Shown here: positions 17,328-26,787 of the stretch, one piece after another
How the letters are laid out: every line of letters starts with the position of its first letter
Position numbering within the stretch: position 1 is the first letter of the stretch
Assembly (NCBI GenBank): GCA_965263365.1
Contig: OZ253672.1
Coordinates: 1,674,001-1,738,000 of the forward strand
Length of the DNA stretch: 64,000 bases
Source: CANMUM01 sp965263365
GTDB taxonomy: Bacteria; Pseudomonadota; Alphaproteobacteria; Rhodobacterales; Rhodobacteraceae
Direction: 5' to 3'
Notes under the pieces: model-generated
Told to the model about the DNA's origin: nothing
What the model saw: the letters and a program-made list of their open reading frames with translations, nothing else
Databases searched by the model: none
Program-made: the position numbers and the translations under genes

Positions 17328-18281
17328 TCAACTAAAAAAGATTTGCTTTACTTGCTCGACAACGCCTTGAACCATGGTCGAAATAGTGGCGACCACCATA
17401 TCAAAATAGTCACTATAAGCAGTAAGCGCGCTCTCAATCGATGGAATTGATTCAGAAATTTTGTCTGCACCTATTCTGATTAACAACAAAATCAAGCACA
17501 ATACGCTAATCGAGGCCAAACATGACCAAAATACCGAACCGAGGGTTCTCTTTTTTTGAACGGCTTCGTTGACAGAAGTGATTTCGGATTGAACCGGTTT
17601 TGTTTCAATTAAGCTTGGAGCTGCTGGAACTTCAGACAACTGGGCATCGGTTTCATTCAAACCCATTTTATTGAATTTTTGTTGACTAGAATCTCGATCA
17701 ACGCGAGTTTTTGGTTCTTCGACTTCAGCTTTAACGGCTTTTTTAAAAATTTGAGTCTTGTTTTTTGGATTCTCTATAGATGGTGATGCCGTTTCCGCTT
17801 GATCAGACTGGGTTGAAGAGGCAGACCGCTCAATATCGGTTTTCTCCCGTATCTCTTTCGAAATCACTTCTGTTTTGGCTTTTTTTGCAGGTGCTTGCTT
17901 CGCAGTCTTTTCTGAAAGAGAACCCTCAGAAACCTTTGACCCGTTGCTCTTTACTTCTTCGTCGCGCTCAACGTGCTTCTTAGCGCGCGCAGCAGTCGTT
18001 CGCTCTGCGAGCTTTTCAACGGCATTTTGAACCTTAGTTTCAACTTTTCCCTCTTTTGCGCGCGATTTTTTTTGAACAGATTTTTTATCGTTGCGAGCAG
18101 GTACGTTTTTTTTAACAGCACTAGACTCGACTTCTGGCTTGGCGCTTTCATTAACCTTTAGAGGTTTGTTAACCGTCCAAAGATTTGAACATTCTCCACA
18201 TTTAACCTTTCGCCCATTCTCAGGAATGAGAGAAACATCAATATCATAAACAGATTGGCATTGTGGACAAGTTACATGCAT
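17328..18281 (-). CDS. Zinc-ribbon (MJ0042-type) single-pass membrane protein
   Basis: 317 residues. The N-terminal 40 residues form a zinc ribbon with two CxxC knuckles (CPQCQ at residues 4-8 and CGECS). Then about 190 residues rich in K, E, S and A, surely disordered, and one membrane helix near residues 248-268 (VFWSCLASISVLCLILLLI), with about 45 residues beyond. Genes of this kind sit divergently next to ftsE in other alphaproteobacteria, as here. The function is unknown; location beside ftsEX suggests a link to the cell envelope, but that is only context. Confidence 0.8.
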   Translation of the reverse strand: MHVTCPQCQSVYDIDVSLIPENGRKVKCGECSNLWTVNKPLKVNESAKPEVESSAVKKNVPARNDKKSVQKKSRAKEGKVETKVQNAVEKLAERTTAARAKKHVERDEEVKSNGSKVSEGSLSEKTAKQAPAKKAKTEVISKEIREKTDIERSASSTQSDQAETASPSIENPKNKTQIFKKAVKAEVEEPKTRVDRDSSQQKFNKMGLNETDAQLSEVPAAPSLIETKPVQSEITSVNEAVQKKRTLGSVFWSCLASISVLCLILLLIRIGADKISESIPSIESALTAYSDYFDMVVATISTMVQGVVEQVKQIFFS

Positions 18282-18415
18282 GATGGAAGCATCCTGATAA
18301 CTTTTGGGGAACTAATTTTAGACGGGGCTCTATTCATTTGCCAGAAATTTATATAGTATTAGCGCCAATTGCAACCTAGAGCTAAAAAAGCCAAAATAAG
18401 TTTCGTGAGCAGAAA

Positions 18416-19093
18416 TTGATACGTTTTAACAAAGTTTCACACAGCTACAAAAAACATCTCGTTATTGACCAAGTTAATCTCGATATTTCTGAAGGTAACT
18501 TTTATTTTTTAACGGGTCCCTCTGGCTCTGGCAAAACAACTCTTTTAAAATTGTGCACACTTGAGTTGACGCCAAACGAAGGCCAAATCACTTTCAAAGG
18601 TCAAGACGCGCGCTCACTTAATCGAGACGATATAGCAGATCTTCGTAAAAAAATTGGCATCATCAAGCAAGAAAACATATTTATCGAACATCTAAACTTG
18701 TACGAGAATGTTGTACTTCCTGTAATTGCCGCTGGACAGGACCCTAAGAATGACAAAGACAACGTATTAGATTTACTTGCGTGGATTGGATTGGGCGACA
18801 AATTAAATTCATTTCCTATGGAATTGTCCGGAGGTGAGCAAACAAGATTAGCTTTGGCACGTGCTCTCACGTTATCTCCAGAGATCATTGTCGCAGATGA
18901 GCCAACAGGAAACCTAGATTGGCAAATGAGCGAACGCGTGCTCGGCCTGCTTGTTGAGTTAAATAAATTGGGTAAAACGGTTATTATTGCGACGCATGAT
19001 CTTGGAATAATTCGTGCCGCAAAGGGCCTCGTCAAACCCCAAGTTCTTAGAATTGATAAGAAATACGTCAAATTCGCAGGAGCTGATCTATGA
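18416..19093 (+). CDS. ftsE: Cell division ABC transporter ATP-binding protein FtsE
   Basis: ATPase of the FtsEX complex, which regulates septal peptidoglycan hydrolysis. 225 residues with Walker A GPSGSGKTTLLKL, Q-loop KQEN, signature LSGGEQTRLALARAL, Walker B IIVADEPTGNLD and the H-loop ATHD. The start is a TTG (reading MIRFNKVSHSYKK), which fits the usual FtsE N-terminus. No ATG lies near. The stop overlaps the ftsX start (ATGA). Confidence 0.95.
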   Translation: MIRFNKVSHSYKKHLVIDQVNLDISEGNFYFLTGPSGSGKTTLLKLCTLELTPNEGQITFKGQDARSLNRDDIADLRKKIGIIKQENIFIEHLNLYENVVLPVIAAGQDPKNDKDNVLDLLAWIGLGDKLNSFPMELSGGEQTRLALARALTLSPEIIVADEPTGNLDWQMSERVLGLLVELNKLGKTVIIATHDLGIIRAAKGLVKPQVLRIDKKYVKFAGADL

Positions 19094-19986
19094 AGAAAAT
19101 AAAAAAATCAGGTTGGCGGTCCGCAAAAGATGCAGAAAAAGTAATCGCTAAAGAAGGGGTTTCCTCAAGACTGGTTTTTTTAAGCTCAATTTTAATTTCG
19201 TTTCTCGCTATTTATGCGCTTACACTAAGCTCCATTGCCACACAAATTTCCAACAATTGGGAAAAAAGCATTTCCGAAAGTGCAACATTTCGTATTCCTG
19301 TAGAAGTCATTAGAGAAAATACACAAATAGTCGCTGAAAACCTATTGGAAACAACGAAGGGTGTGGTCTCTTTTGAGGAGATTCCCTTCGAATCTCAGGT
19401 TAATTTATTAAGCCCCTGGCTTGGCGATGAAATTCCTCAAGAAGTATTGAAACTTCCTATGCTTTACTCAATTGTAATTGATCCAGAAAATTTTGACGAA
19501 GATGCATTTACTTTACGTGCGCAAGGAGAAATCCCCGGTTCAATTTGGGACAACCATCAGCGCTGGCGCGCCAGACTTCTCGATAGCGCCAATCGGCTTT
19601 CGCTTACCTCATGGACATCAAGTTTTATTATCGCGGTCGTCTATGCCTTTTTAATCTTTCTATCCGCGACAGCTTCAATTTATTCCAATGCCAGCAAAAT
19701 TATACTTCTACGGCAAATTGGCGCTCGAGATCGATGGATTTTAAATGGGTTTTTGCGCAAATTTGTCGTACATTCAGTGATGGGGGCGATAATTGGCGTC
19801 TTAATCGGTCTATTAGCGATGTACGGGATCGTAAATTCGAACGCTTCCGCCGCGCAAATTTTTGAAACCAATGTTGTTCGCGATACAAGCATTATAATCG
19901 CAGCAATTATCATTATCTCTGCCGGCATTGTTGGCTATATTTCAACTTACTTCACAACATCAAAATATCTGAATAAGGTCACATGA
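19090..19986 (+). CDS. ftsX: Cell division protein FtsX
   Basis: Membrane partner of FtsE. 298 residues with an N-terminal membrane helix (about 28-50), a periplasmic loop of about 120 residues, and three C-terminal helices near 177-198, 222-246 and 262-285. The segment IILLRQIGARDRWIL is the typical cytoplasmic coupling loop of FtsX-type permeases. It overlaps both ftsE and plsC by 4 bases, so the three genes form one translationally coupled unit. Confidence 0.92.
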   Translation: MKKIKKSGWRSAKDAEKVIAKEGVSSRLVFLSSILISFLAIYALTLSSIATQISNNWEKSISESATFRIPVEVIRENTQIVAENLLETTKGVVSFEEIPFESQVNLLSPWLGDEIPQEVLKLPMLYSIVIDPENFDEDAFTLRAQGEIPGSIWDNHQRWRARLLDSANRLSLTSWTSSFIIAVVYAFLIFLSATASIYSNASKIILLRQIGARDRWILNGFLRKFVVHSVMGAIIGVLIGLLAMYGIVNSNASAAQIFETNVVRDTSIIIAAIIIISAGIVGYISTYFTTSKYLNKVT

Positions 19987-20708
19987 TGATTTTAATTCGC
20001 TCGCAGTTTTACAACGTACTCATGTACATCTCGATTTTAGTTTACGGCCTTGCCTACATGCCGTGGATATTGAGCTCGAGGGACGGTGCCTACAAGGCAA
20101 TTCGCGCTTGGACCAAACTTAACAGGTTTTTGATCAAAAACATTTGTGGGATTACTTATGAAATTCGAGGAAATGCTCCGACCGAACCGGCGCTCGTCTG
20201 CTCAAAACACATGAATTTTTTGGATATCGTTATACTTGCCGAATCTGTGCCTCAACCGAAATTTATCTTAAAAGCGCAACTGCGCTACGTACCAATAATC
20301 GGTATTGTTGCCAAAAAAATCGGAAGTGCACCCGTTCATCGAGGAAAAGACAAAGCAACTCAACGTATGTTAAAAGAAATCGAAACCGGTGAGCACGCCA
20401 ACCCTGACGGCCAACTCATTATATATCCCCAAGGAACGCGTGTTTTACCCGACGCGAAGATACCATACAAATCAGGAGCTTGGCGAATATACGACGCAAA
20501 AAAACTGCCAACCTATTTCGTCGCCACAAATTCAGGTGTTGTTTGGTCAAGACGCTCAGCCTTTCGATATCCCGGACACGTCATTGTGGAATATCTATCC
20601 CCACGTATTGAAATTGGACTGGGAAGAGACGCATTCATGAATGAAATGTCTGAACGGATTGAACAAGAATCGAACAGACTCATGAAGGAATTTCCGGCTA
20701 ACAAATAG
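19983..20708 (+). CDS. plsC: 1-acyl-sn-glycerol-3-phosphate acyltransferase-like protein
   Basis: PlsC-family lysophosphatidate acyltransferase of 241 residues with an N-terminal hydrophobic helix. Motif I is KHMNFLD (the HX4D catalytic pair). The motif II region includes PVHRGKDKATQR. Motif III reads IIYPQGTRVL, where most family members have PEGTR, so the usual Glu is replaced by Gln. A block-IV-like PTYFVATNSG follows. It is coupled to ftsX by a 4-base overlap. The lipid substrate is inferred from the family, and the E-to-Q change leaves some doubt. Confidence 0.85.
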   Translation: MMILIRSQFYNVLMYISILVYGLAYMPWILSSRDGAYKAIRAWTKLNRFLIKNICGITYEIRGNAPTEPALVCSKHMNFLDIVILAESVPQPKFILKAQLRYVPIIGIVAKKIGSAPVHRGKDKATQRMLKEIETGEHANPDGQLIIYPQGTRVLPDAKIPYKSGAWRIYDAKKLPTYFVATNSGVVWSRRSAFRYPGHVIVEYLSPRIEIGLGRDAFMNEMSERIEQESNRLMKEFPANK

Positions 20709-20722
20709 AACTATTAAGGCGC

Positions 20723-21682
20723 TTACTTTAAAGATTGGCTTCCTATTTCCAGAAAACGCTTACGGCGCAGCGCCACGAGTTTATCTGGATCCAGAGCCTC
20801 AAGTTCTTTTAAATTGCGCTCTATAGCCAAACCCACCCGACTAATTATTTCATCGCGATGACGATGAGCACCGCCCAATGGCTCGCTGATAACTTCATCG
20901 GCAACTCCCAATGTTGCCATATCTTGCGCGGTTAAATGAAGCGCTTCAGCGGCATCTTTCATTTTGCCAGCATCTTTCCACAAAATAGATGCACATCCTT
21001 CCGGAGAAATAACTGAATAAACAGAATGCTCTAACATTAATAGTCGATCCGAAGTTGCAAAAGCGACTGCACCACCGGAACCACCTTCCCCAATTATCAC
21101 AGAAACCAAAGGTGTCTTTATCTGCAAACACTTTTCTGTGGAGCGAGCGATCGCTTCCGATTGTCCACGTTCTTCCGCACCCTTTCCTGGATAAGCGCCA
21201 GCAGTATCAACCAAAAAAATCACCGGCAGCCCAAATCGATCAGCCATATCCATTAGGCGTACGGCCTTCCGATATCCTTCAGGACGTGCCATTCCAAAAT
21301 TTCTCTCGAGACGAGACTGCGTATCATGACCTTTTTCATGGCCGATAACCACAACCGGCCGCTCATTAAAACGCGCAAGTCCACCGACAACAGCATTGTC
21401 TTCACTAAAATTCCGATCACCTGCAAGCGGCATAAATTCTGTGAAAAGTGCATTTATATAAGTCAAGCTATGGGGGCGCATGGCATGACGCGCAACTAAG
21501 CATTTTCGCCATGGAGACAAGTTTTTGTATAGGTCATCTAGCGCTGATTTAGCTTTTAATTCTAAGGCCTCAGCTTCTTTCTCAAAATCAACTTTACCTT
21601 CTTCATCAGCCATTGCACGAAGCTCAACAGCTTTCCCTTCAAGGTCAGCAACTGATTTTTCAAACTCTAGATCACTAATCAT
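20723..21682 (-). CDS. accA: Acetyl-CoA carboxylase carboxyltransferase subunit alpha
   Basis: Transfers carboxyl from carboxybiotin to acetyl-CoA, the first step of fatty acid synthesis. 319 residues. It begins with the helical region LEFEKSVADLEGKAVELRA, then RPHSLTYINALFTEF, FGMARPEGYRKAVRLM, FLVDTAGAYPGKGAEERGQ (oxyanion and CoA site) and IGEGGSGGAVAFATSDR. Complete, with GAGGG before the start. Convergent with plsC with only 14 bases between. Confidence 0.97.
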   Translation of the reverse strand: MISDLEFEKSVADLEGKAVELRAMADEEGKVDFEKEAEALELKAKSALDDLYKNLSPWRKCLVARHAMRPHSLTYINALFTEFMPLAGDRNFSEDNAVVGGLARFNERPVVVIGHEKGHDTQSRLERNFGMARPEGYRKAVRLMDMADRFGLPVIFLVDTAGAYPGKGAEERGQSEAIARSTEKCLQIKTPLVSVIIGEGGSGGAVAFATSDRLLMLEHSVYSVISPEGCASILWKDAGKMKDAAEALHLTAQDMATLGVADEVISEPLGGAHRHRDEIISRVGLAIERNLKELEALDPDKLVALRRKRFLEIGSQSLK

Positions 21683-21737
21683 TTCGCCCTCACAATAGTC
21701 AAAACTAATATAGTCCGATTGCCTTTAAAATTAAAGT

Positions 21738-22313
21738 CTAGTCAACAAGTTTTGACAGCTTATCCTGCATTTCTTTCAACTGCGATTTGAGATCATCAAG
21801 CTCGCTATGATAAGAGCTATCTTTCTCGGTCTTATGCTCTGTTCTTGATGAAGCAGCAATTGGGTTCATCGCGCCAAACATTTTCATACTATTTTGCATC
21901 CAATCTTGATTCATTCTCTGGATTTGTTCAAGCCCAGCAATCGCAGGATTGCGTGCAAGATTTTCATGAAACGTCTCTTGATGAGCCATAAAATTATTCA
22001 TCGCCACTTCTAGATAACTCGGCACAAGCCCTTGCATCGTGTCACCGTAAAGGCGGATAATTTCGCGCAAGAATGAAGTCGGTAATAACATGTGACCATT
22101 ATTCTCAGCATCAAATATAATTTGCGTTAAAACGGACCGTGTTAAGTCTTCGCCAGATTTTGCATCTTGCACAATAAAGTCTTCTCCATCTCTTACCATT
22201 TGCGAAAGATCATCAAGAGTTATGTATTCTGATCGTTGGGTATGATATAAACGCCGATTGGCGTATTTTTTAATGAGAATTTTCTCTGATCCTGAGTTTT
22301 TTTCTTTTGTCAT
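21738..22313 (-). CDS. phaR: Polyhydroxyalkanoate synthesis repressor PhaR
   Basis: DNA- and PHB-binding regulator. 191 residues. The N-terminal DNA-binding domain reads IKKYANRRLYHTQRSEYITL, then LSQMVRDGEDFIVQDAKSG, and the following PHB accumulation regulatory segment contains LLPTSFLREIIRLYGDTMQG. The C-terminus is a short coiled coil (DLKSQLKEMQDKLSKLV). Divergent from the PhaC-like gene with 107 bases between, where its own operator could lie. Confidence 0.95.
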   Translation of the reverse strand: MTKEKNSGSEKILIKKYANRRLYHTQRSEYITLDDLSQMVRDGEDFIVQDAKSGEDLTRSVLTQIIFDAENNGHMLLPTSFLREIIRLYGDTMQGLVPSYLEVAMNNFMAHQETFHENLARNPAIAGLEQIQRMNQDWMQNSMKMFGAMNPIAASSRTEHKTEKDSSYHSELDDLKSQLKEMQDKLSKLVD

Positions 22314-22420
22314 AATCGGCCTTTCATCTTTTTCTCAATATAATTGAGGCCTTGGCAAACTTATAAATCCACGCCACAATAGGTCATAATCAACCAAACT
22401 GGCAAGATCAAGGCAGATCA

Positions 22421-23488
22421 ATGTTCGCAATACCGCTCATACCAACCTCAGTGACCAAAAAAAACGCGGCGTTTGCAACTTATTTACAGGCCTGGCAATT
22501 TGAAATTTACAAAGCCCATCTCAACAAGGACATTGTTCAACTTAAATTACTATACAAAAAACTTAATACGGCACTTATTAACTATGATGCTTGGCAAAAA
22601 CGGCCCTGTCAATTCGCTAAAAAACACTATCAAGTTGAAGAAAAAAACTCGATTGCATCGCGTGTGCATATTGGCGGCAATGGGCGCCCCCTCGTCATTG
22701 TCCCATCGTTAATTAATGGGACTAAAATATTCGATATTTGCGCCGATATTTCCTTGGTTAATTTTCTCATTGATCGCGGATTCTCTGTGTCGATGATCAA
22801 ATGGCAAAAACCAAAAATCGGCGACGGCAATGATGCGCAAGCCTATGTTCAGACACTTCACGAGATTACCAAGAACCTCGATGCCCGCTTTGCCTGTTCC
22901 ATTGGATATTGTCTGGGTGGCACCCTTTTAAATTTAGCAAATTTACACAGACCCCTATTTTCTCAAAATGTCTTGTTGGGTGCGCCGTGGAATTTCCATC
23001 ATCACGCATCCAAAATTGGTCATTGGGCAAAATCCGTTTCAAACAGCAATCAGCTCGAGATGTCACTTGATCAAACGCAACAAATGTTTGGAATTTTTCC
23101 TTCTCTCTTTATTGATCACTTTTTTGCACTTCTTAATCCACTACAATTCATCGAAAAATTTAGCGGAACACCAACCAATCAAGATCAATTCGATGCCATC
23201 GAAGTCTGGCTTACCGAAGGAAGAGACCTCGATATTCAATTTGCAAAAGAACTATTTATTGAGTGGATGAAAGGCAATAAACTGAACCAAATCGAAACAA
23301 AAAGCAACGTGCCTACCTTGATTGTATCAGGAAGGCGTGATCATATTGCACCAACACAGGCGTGCTTACCCATTGCGCGAACATTGAACAATTTTCACAC
23401 TTTAGAACTCGATTCAGGACACATGGGAATGTTAGTTGGGCGTCAAGCGAAGGAAAATTTGTGGCCACAAATCATCGATTTTCTTTAA
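22421..23488 (+). CDS. Short PHA synthase-like alpha/beta hydrolase (PhaC-like)
   Basis: 355 residues. It has the PHA synthase lipase-like box SIGYCLGGTLL, with Cys in place of the lipase Ser. A candidate Asp is in SGRRDHIAPT and a His in LDSGHMGMLVGRQAKE, so a full Cys-Asp-His triad is visible. VPSLINGTKIFDI and WQKPKIGDG also fit the family. Class I PhaC proteins have about 560-600 residues, while class III PhaC is about this length but needs PhaE, which is not seen here. Its position between phaR and phaAB supports PHA synthesis. A related depolymerase-like or acyltransferase activity is possible. Confidence 0.8.
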   Translation: MFAIPLIPTSVTKKNAAFATYLQAWQFEIYKAHLNKDIVQLKLLYKKLNTALINYDAWQKRPCQFAKKHYQVEEKNSIASRVHIGGNGRPLVIVPSLINGTKIFDICADISLVNFLIDRGFSVSMIKWQKPKIGDGNDAQAYVQTLHEITKNLDARFACSIGYCLGGTLLNLANLHRPLFSQNVLLGAPWNFHHHASKIGHWAKSVSNSNQLEMSLDQTQQMFGIFPSLFIDHFFALLNPLQFIEKFSGTPTNQDQFDAIEVWLTEGRDLDIQFAKELFIEWMKGNKLNQIETKSNVPTLIVSGRRDHIAPTQACLPIARTLNNFHTLELDSGHMGMLVGRQAKENLWPQIIDFL

Positions 23489-23590
23489 ACATATTAAAAC
23501 ATACTCATAGTAATATTCTCCGAATCTCACACGTGACAAAGTTCGAACAGCATGCTAGTATTTTTTTGCTTTGCACAATTAGGAGAAATC

Positions 23591-24763
23591 ATGACTGGAA
23601 TCGTTATCGTTAGTGCCGCACGGACTGCTGTTGGCTCATTTTTGGGGTCTTTTGCCAATACGCCCGCACATAACCTAGGTGCACATGCAATTAAAGAAGC
23701 ATTGACGCGCGCCAATGTTGACCCGAGCGAAGTAGACGAAACGATACTCGGACAAGTATTAACCGCCGGTCAAGGCCAAAATCCAGCGCGCCAAGCACAT
23801 ATCAACGCAGGCCTTCGTCAAGAAGCCAGCGCTTGGTCAATCAACCAAGTCTGTGGATCTGGATTGCGTACAGTCGCACTCGCTGCTCAACAAATCATGA
23901 CAAATCAAGCTAAAATTGTTGTCGCCGGAGGGCAAGAAAATATGTCTCTAGCTCCTCACGTTGCCCCCCTTAGACAGGGTCAAAAAATGGGTGACATGAA
24001 ATTTATCGATAGTATGATTAAAGATGGCTTATGGTGTGCTTTCAATAACTATCACATGGGCACGACCGCAGAAAATGTTGCAAAAAAATGGGAAATATCT
24101 CGGGAAGCTCAAGACGCATTTGCAACAAATTCTCAAAATAAGGCGGAAGCCGCGCAAAAGGCCGGAAAATTCGATGAAGAAATTGCGCCCTATACGATAT
24201 CGAGCCGAAAAGGAGATATTGTAGTCGACAAAGACGAATATATCCGTCACGGCGCAACAATTGAAAATATGACAAAGCTTCGCCCCGCTTTTGATAAAGA
24301 AGGCACAGTTACCGCAGGCAACGCCTCTGGTCTCAATGATGGAGCAGCCGCCCTCGTTCTGATGTCAGAAGAAGAAGCCAACAAACGCGGGCTCGACATT
24401 CTTGCACATATTAAGTCTTTCGCAACTGCTGGTCTTGATCCTGCAATAATGGGTGCGGGACCGATCTATGCATCAACAAAAGCGCTTGATAATGCGAGTT
24501 GGAAAGCGAGCGAACTTAACTTGATTGAAGCCAACGAAGCCTTCGCTGCTCAAGCATGTGCCGTCAACAAGGAAATGGGTTGGGACGAAAGCAAGGTGAA
24601 TGTCAATGGTGGCGCAATCGCGATTGGTCATCCAATCGGCGCTTCAGGGGCCCGCATCCTCGTCACGCTTCTACATGAAATGAAACGCCAAGATGTATCG
24701 AAGGGCCTTGCGACGCTTTGTATAGGTGGCGGCATGGGTGTAGCCATGTGTCTCGAAAGATAA
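23591..24763 (+). CDS. phaA: Acetyl-CoA acetyltransferase (beta-ketothiolase)
   Basis: Condenses two acetyl-CoA to acetoacetyl-CoA. 390 residues with the acylated Cys in NQVCGSGLRTVALA, NEAFAAQA, the His in GGAIAIGHPIGASGARI and the second Cys in CIGGGMGVAMCLE. The start is the ATG of MTGIVIVSAARTAVG, with AGGAG five bases upstream; an upstream extension of 13 residues in frame is rejected. First of a phaAB pair. Confidence 0.95.
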   Translation: MTGIVIVSAARTAVGSFLGSFANTPAHNLGAHAIKEALTRANVDPSEVDETILGQVLTAGQGQNPARQAHINAGLRQEASAWSINQVCGSGLRTVALAAQQIMTNQAKIVVAGGQENMSLAPHVAPLRQGQKMGDMKFIDSMIKDGLWCAFNNYHMGTTAENVAKKWEISREAQDAFATNSQNKAEAAQKAGKFDEEIAPYTISSRKGDIVVDKDEYIRHGATIENMTKLRPAFDKEGTVTAGNASGLNDGAAALVLMSEEEANKRGLDILAHIKSFATAGLDPAIMGAGPIYASTKALDNASWKASELNLIEANEAFAAQACAVNKEMGWDESKVNVNGGAIAIGHPIGASGARILVTLLHEMKRQDVSKGLATLCIGGGMGVAMCLER

Positions 24764-24799
24764 AAATTAACAGAACTTAACACTAAAGGGAGAAAGTAT

Positions 24800-25522
24800 A
24801 TGTCTAGAGTTGCAATTGTAACGGGTGGAACGCGCGGAATTGGAGCAGCAATATCCAAAGCCTTGAGGGCAGCGGGATACACCGTTGCGGCCAATTATGC
24901 AGGAAATGACGAAGCTGCCAAAAAATTCACCGAAGAAACGGGAATTAAAACCTTCAAATGGTCAGTTGCAGATTATGACGAATGTGACGCCGGAATCAAA
25001 GCTGTTGAGGAAGAGCTTGGCAGTATAGATATATTAGTTAACAATGCAGGTATCACACGTGATGCAATGTTCCACAAAATGACGCGTGAAAACTGGGACG
25101 ATGTCATGAAGACAAACCTCAACGGTATATTTAATATGACCCACCCAATCTGGCCGGGCATGCGGGAGCGTAAATTCGGGCGCGTTGTGAATATATCTTC
25201 GATCAATGGCCAAAAAGGTCAAATGGGGCAGGCAAATTATTCAGCAGCGAAAGCTGGCGATATCGGCTTTACCAAAGCGCTCGCCCAAGAGGGTGCACGC
25301 GCTGGCATCACAGTCAACGCCATTTGTCCGGGTTATATTGCAACTGAAATGGTGATGGCGGTTCCTGAAAAAGTGCGTGAAAGTATCATCGCACAAATTC
25401 CTGTCGGTCGGCTTGGCGAACCTGAAGAAATTGCAAAAACAGTACTCTTTCTTGTGGACGATGACGCGGGCTTCATTAATGGCGCCACAATGACTGTCAA
25501 CGGCGGCCAATACATCACATAG
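24800..25522 (+). CDS. phaB: Acetoacetyl-CoA reductase
   Basis: NADPH-dependent SDR that makes (R)-3-hydroxybutyryl-CoA for PHB. 240 residues. Cofactor motif TGGTRGIGAAISKAL, NNAG at the end of strand 4 (LVNNAGITRD), catalytic Ser in VNISSINGQKGQMGQANYSA and YxxxK as YSAAKAG. The segment from RENWDDV through NLNGIFNMT is typical of PhaB, and the C-terminus is FINGATMTVNGGQYIT. Full length, with GGGAG before the start. A strong terminator follows. Confidence 0.93.
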   Translation: MSRVAIVTGGTRGIGAAISKALRAAGYTVAANYAGNDEAAKKFTEETGIKTFKWSVADYDECDAGIKAVEEELGSIDILVNNAGITRDAMFHKMTRENWDDVMKTNLNGIFNMTHPIWPGMRERKFGRVVNISSINGQKGQMGQANYSAAKAGDIGFTKALAQEGARAGITVNAICPGYIATEMVMAVPEKVRESIIAQIPVGRLGEPEEIAKTVLFLVDDDAGFINGATMTVNGGQYIT

Positions 25523-25544
25523 CCTAAAAACCTACTAAGAACTT

Positions 25545-25569
25545 AACGCGCCAAGTTTGGCGCGTTTTT
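25545..25569 (+). terminator. Rho-independent terminator after phaB
   Basis: AACGCGCCA, loop AGTT, TGGCGCGTT, then T-run: a perfect 9-base-pair stem 22 bases after the phaB stop. It closes the phaC-like/phaA/phaB block. Confidence 0.88.
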
Positions 25570-25602
25570 CATTTAGCAATCAACTGGCACTTATCGCAAA
25601 TC

Positions 25603-26787
25603 ATGGGCATGGATTTTGATACAATTATTATCGGCGCAGGCGCTGCCGGATTATTTTGTGCGAGTCTCGCTGGAAAAATGGGCAAAACAGTTGCCGTAAT
25701 TGATCATGCTAAGAAGATCGGTAAAAAAATTCTCATATCTGGTGGAGGGCGTTGTAACTTTACGAATATAAACGCGGCTGACGCGAATTGTTATCTCTCC
25801 GAAAATCCCCATTTCGTAAAATCTGCGCTGGCTCGATATACCCCATTTCATTTTATAGAACTCGTGAAAGCGTATAATATTCCCTTTCATGAAAAAACGC
25901 TCGGACAACTCTTTTGCGACAATTCAGCGCGAGAAATCGTGTCAATGCTAGAAAACGAATGTAAAACCGCCGGTGTTCAAATATTACTAGAGCAATCTGT
26001 CGTGAACATAACAAAAGAAGATAACTTCAAAGTCGTCACTCAAGAGCGCACACTAAAGTCAACATCACTCGTAATCGCGACAGGTGGACCGAGCATACCT
26101 AAAATGGGTGCCTCAGATTTTGCTTACAAAATTGCGCGTCAGTTTAATCTACCAGTTACCAATCACAGACCTGCTCTTGTTCCGCTTGTCCTTCCTGAGA
26201 GTGAAAAACTGTTTACATCGCTATCTGGAATCGCAACACCGATGGCCGCTTCAGCTGGAGGACAGACTTTTCAAGAGGCCGGACTCTTCACCCATAAAGG
26301 CTTGTCTGGTCCCGCAATATTGCAGGCCTCATCCTATTGGCGCGAAAACGAAGAAATCAAAATTAATTTTATTTCAAACCAACAAGAGGGTTGGCTCCTT
26401 TCACTCAAACAAAGTCAGCCAAGATGGCATTTAAAGCGCGCGCTAAATCAATTATTCCCCGAACGCTTAAGCACTGCATTTGATGCTAAATTTAATTTAA
26501 AATCCATGCTTGGCGACAGCAAAGATGCAGCACTCAATGATATAGAGTATAGATTGCGAAACTGGGTATTTCATCCAATCCAAAGTGAGGGTTATGCAAA
26601 AGCAGAAGTCACTCTCGGAGGCGTGAGTACAAATGCACTCTCCTCGAAGACATTGTCTGTAAAACAAATTCCTCAACTCTATTTTATCGGCGAATGCGTT
26701 GACGTGACGGGCTGGTTAGGCGGGTATAATTTTCAATGGGCTTGGTCCAGCGCATATGCGGCGGCACAAAATATCGCTATTCAATAG
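25603..26787 (+). CDS. BaiN/HI0933-family FAD-dependent oxidoreductase
   Basis: 394 residues. The FAD-binding dinucleotide fold is at the N-terminus (IIIGAGAAGLFCASLAGKMG), followed by KKILISGGGRCNFTN, the hallmark of the HI0933/YhiN flavoprotein family. A second nucleotide site reads LVIATGGPSIPKMGA, and the C-terminus has FIGECVDVTGWLGGYNFQWA. The physiological substrate of this widespread family is unknown, apart from a bile-acid role for BaiN. Its end overlaps the convergent GNAT gene by 11 bases. Confidence 0.9.
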   Translation: MGMDFDTIIIGAGAAGLFCASLAGKMGKTVAVIDHAKKIGKKILISGGGRCNFTNINAADANCYLSENPHFVKSALARYTPFHFIELVKAYNIPFHEKTLGQLFCDNSAREIVSMLENECKTAGVQILLEQSVVNITKEDNFKVVTQERTLKSTSLVIATGGPSIPKMGASDFAYKIARQFNLPVTNHRPALVPLVLPESEKLFTSLSGIATPMAASAGGQTFQEAGLFTHKGLSGPAILQASSYWRENEEIKINFISNQQEGWLLSLKQSQPRWHLKRALNQLFPERLSTAFDAKFNLKSMLGDSKDAALNDIEYRLRNWVFHPIQSEGYAKAEVTLGGVSTNALSSKTLSVKQIPQLYFIGECVDVTGWLGGYNFQWAWSSAYAAAQNIAIQ

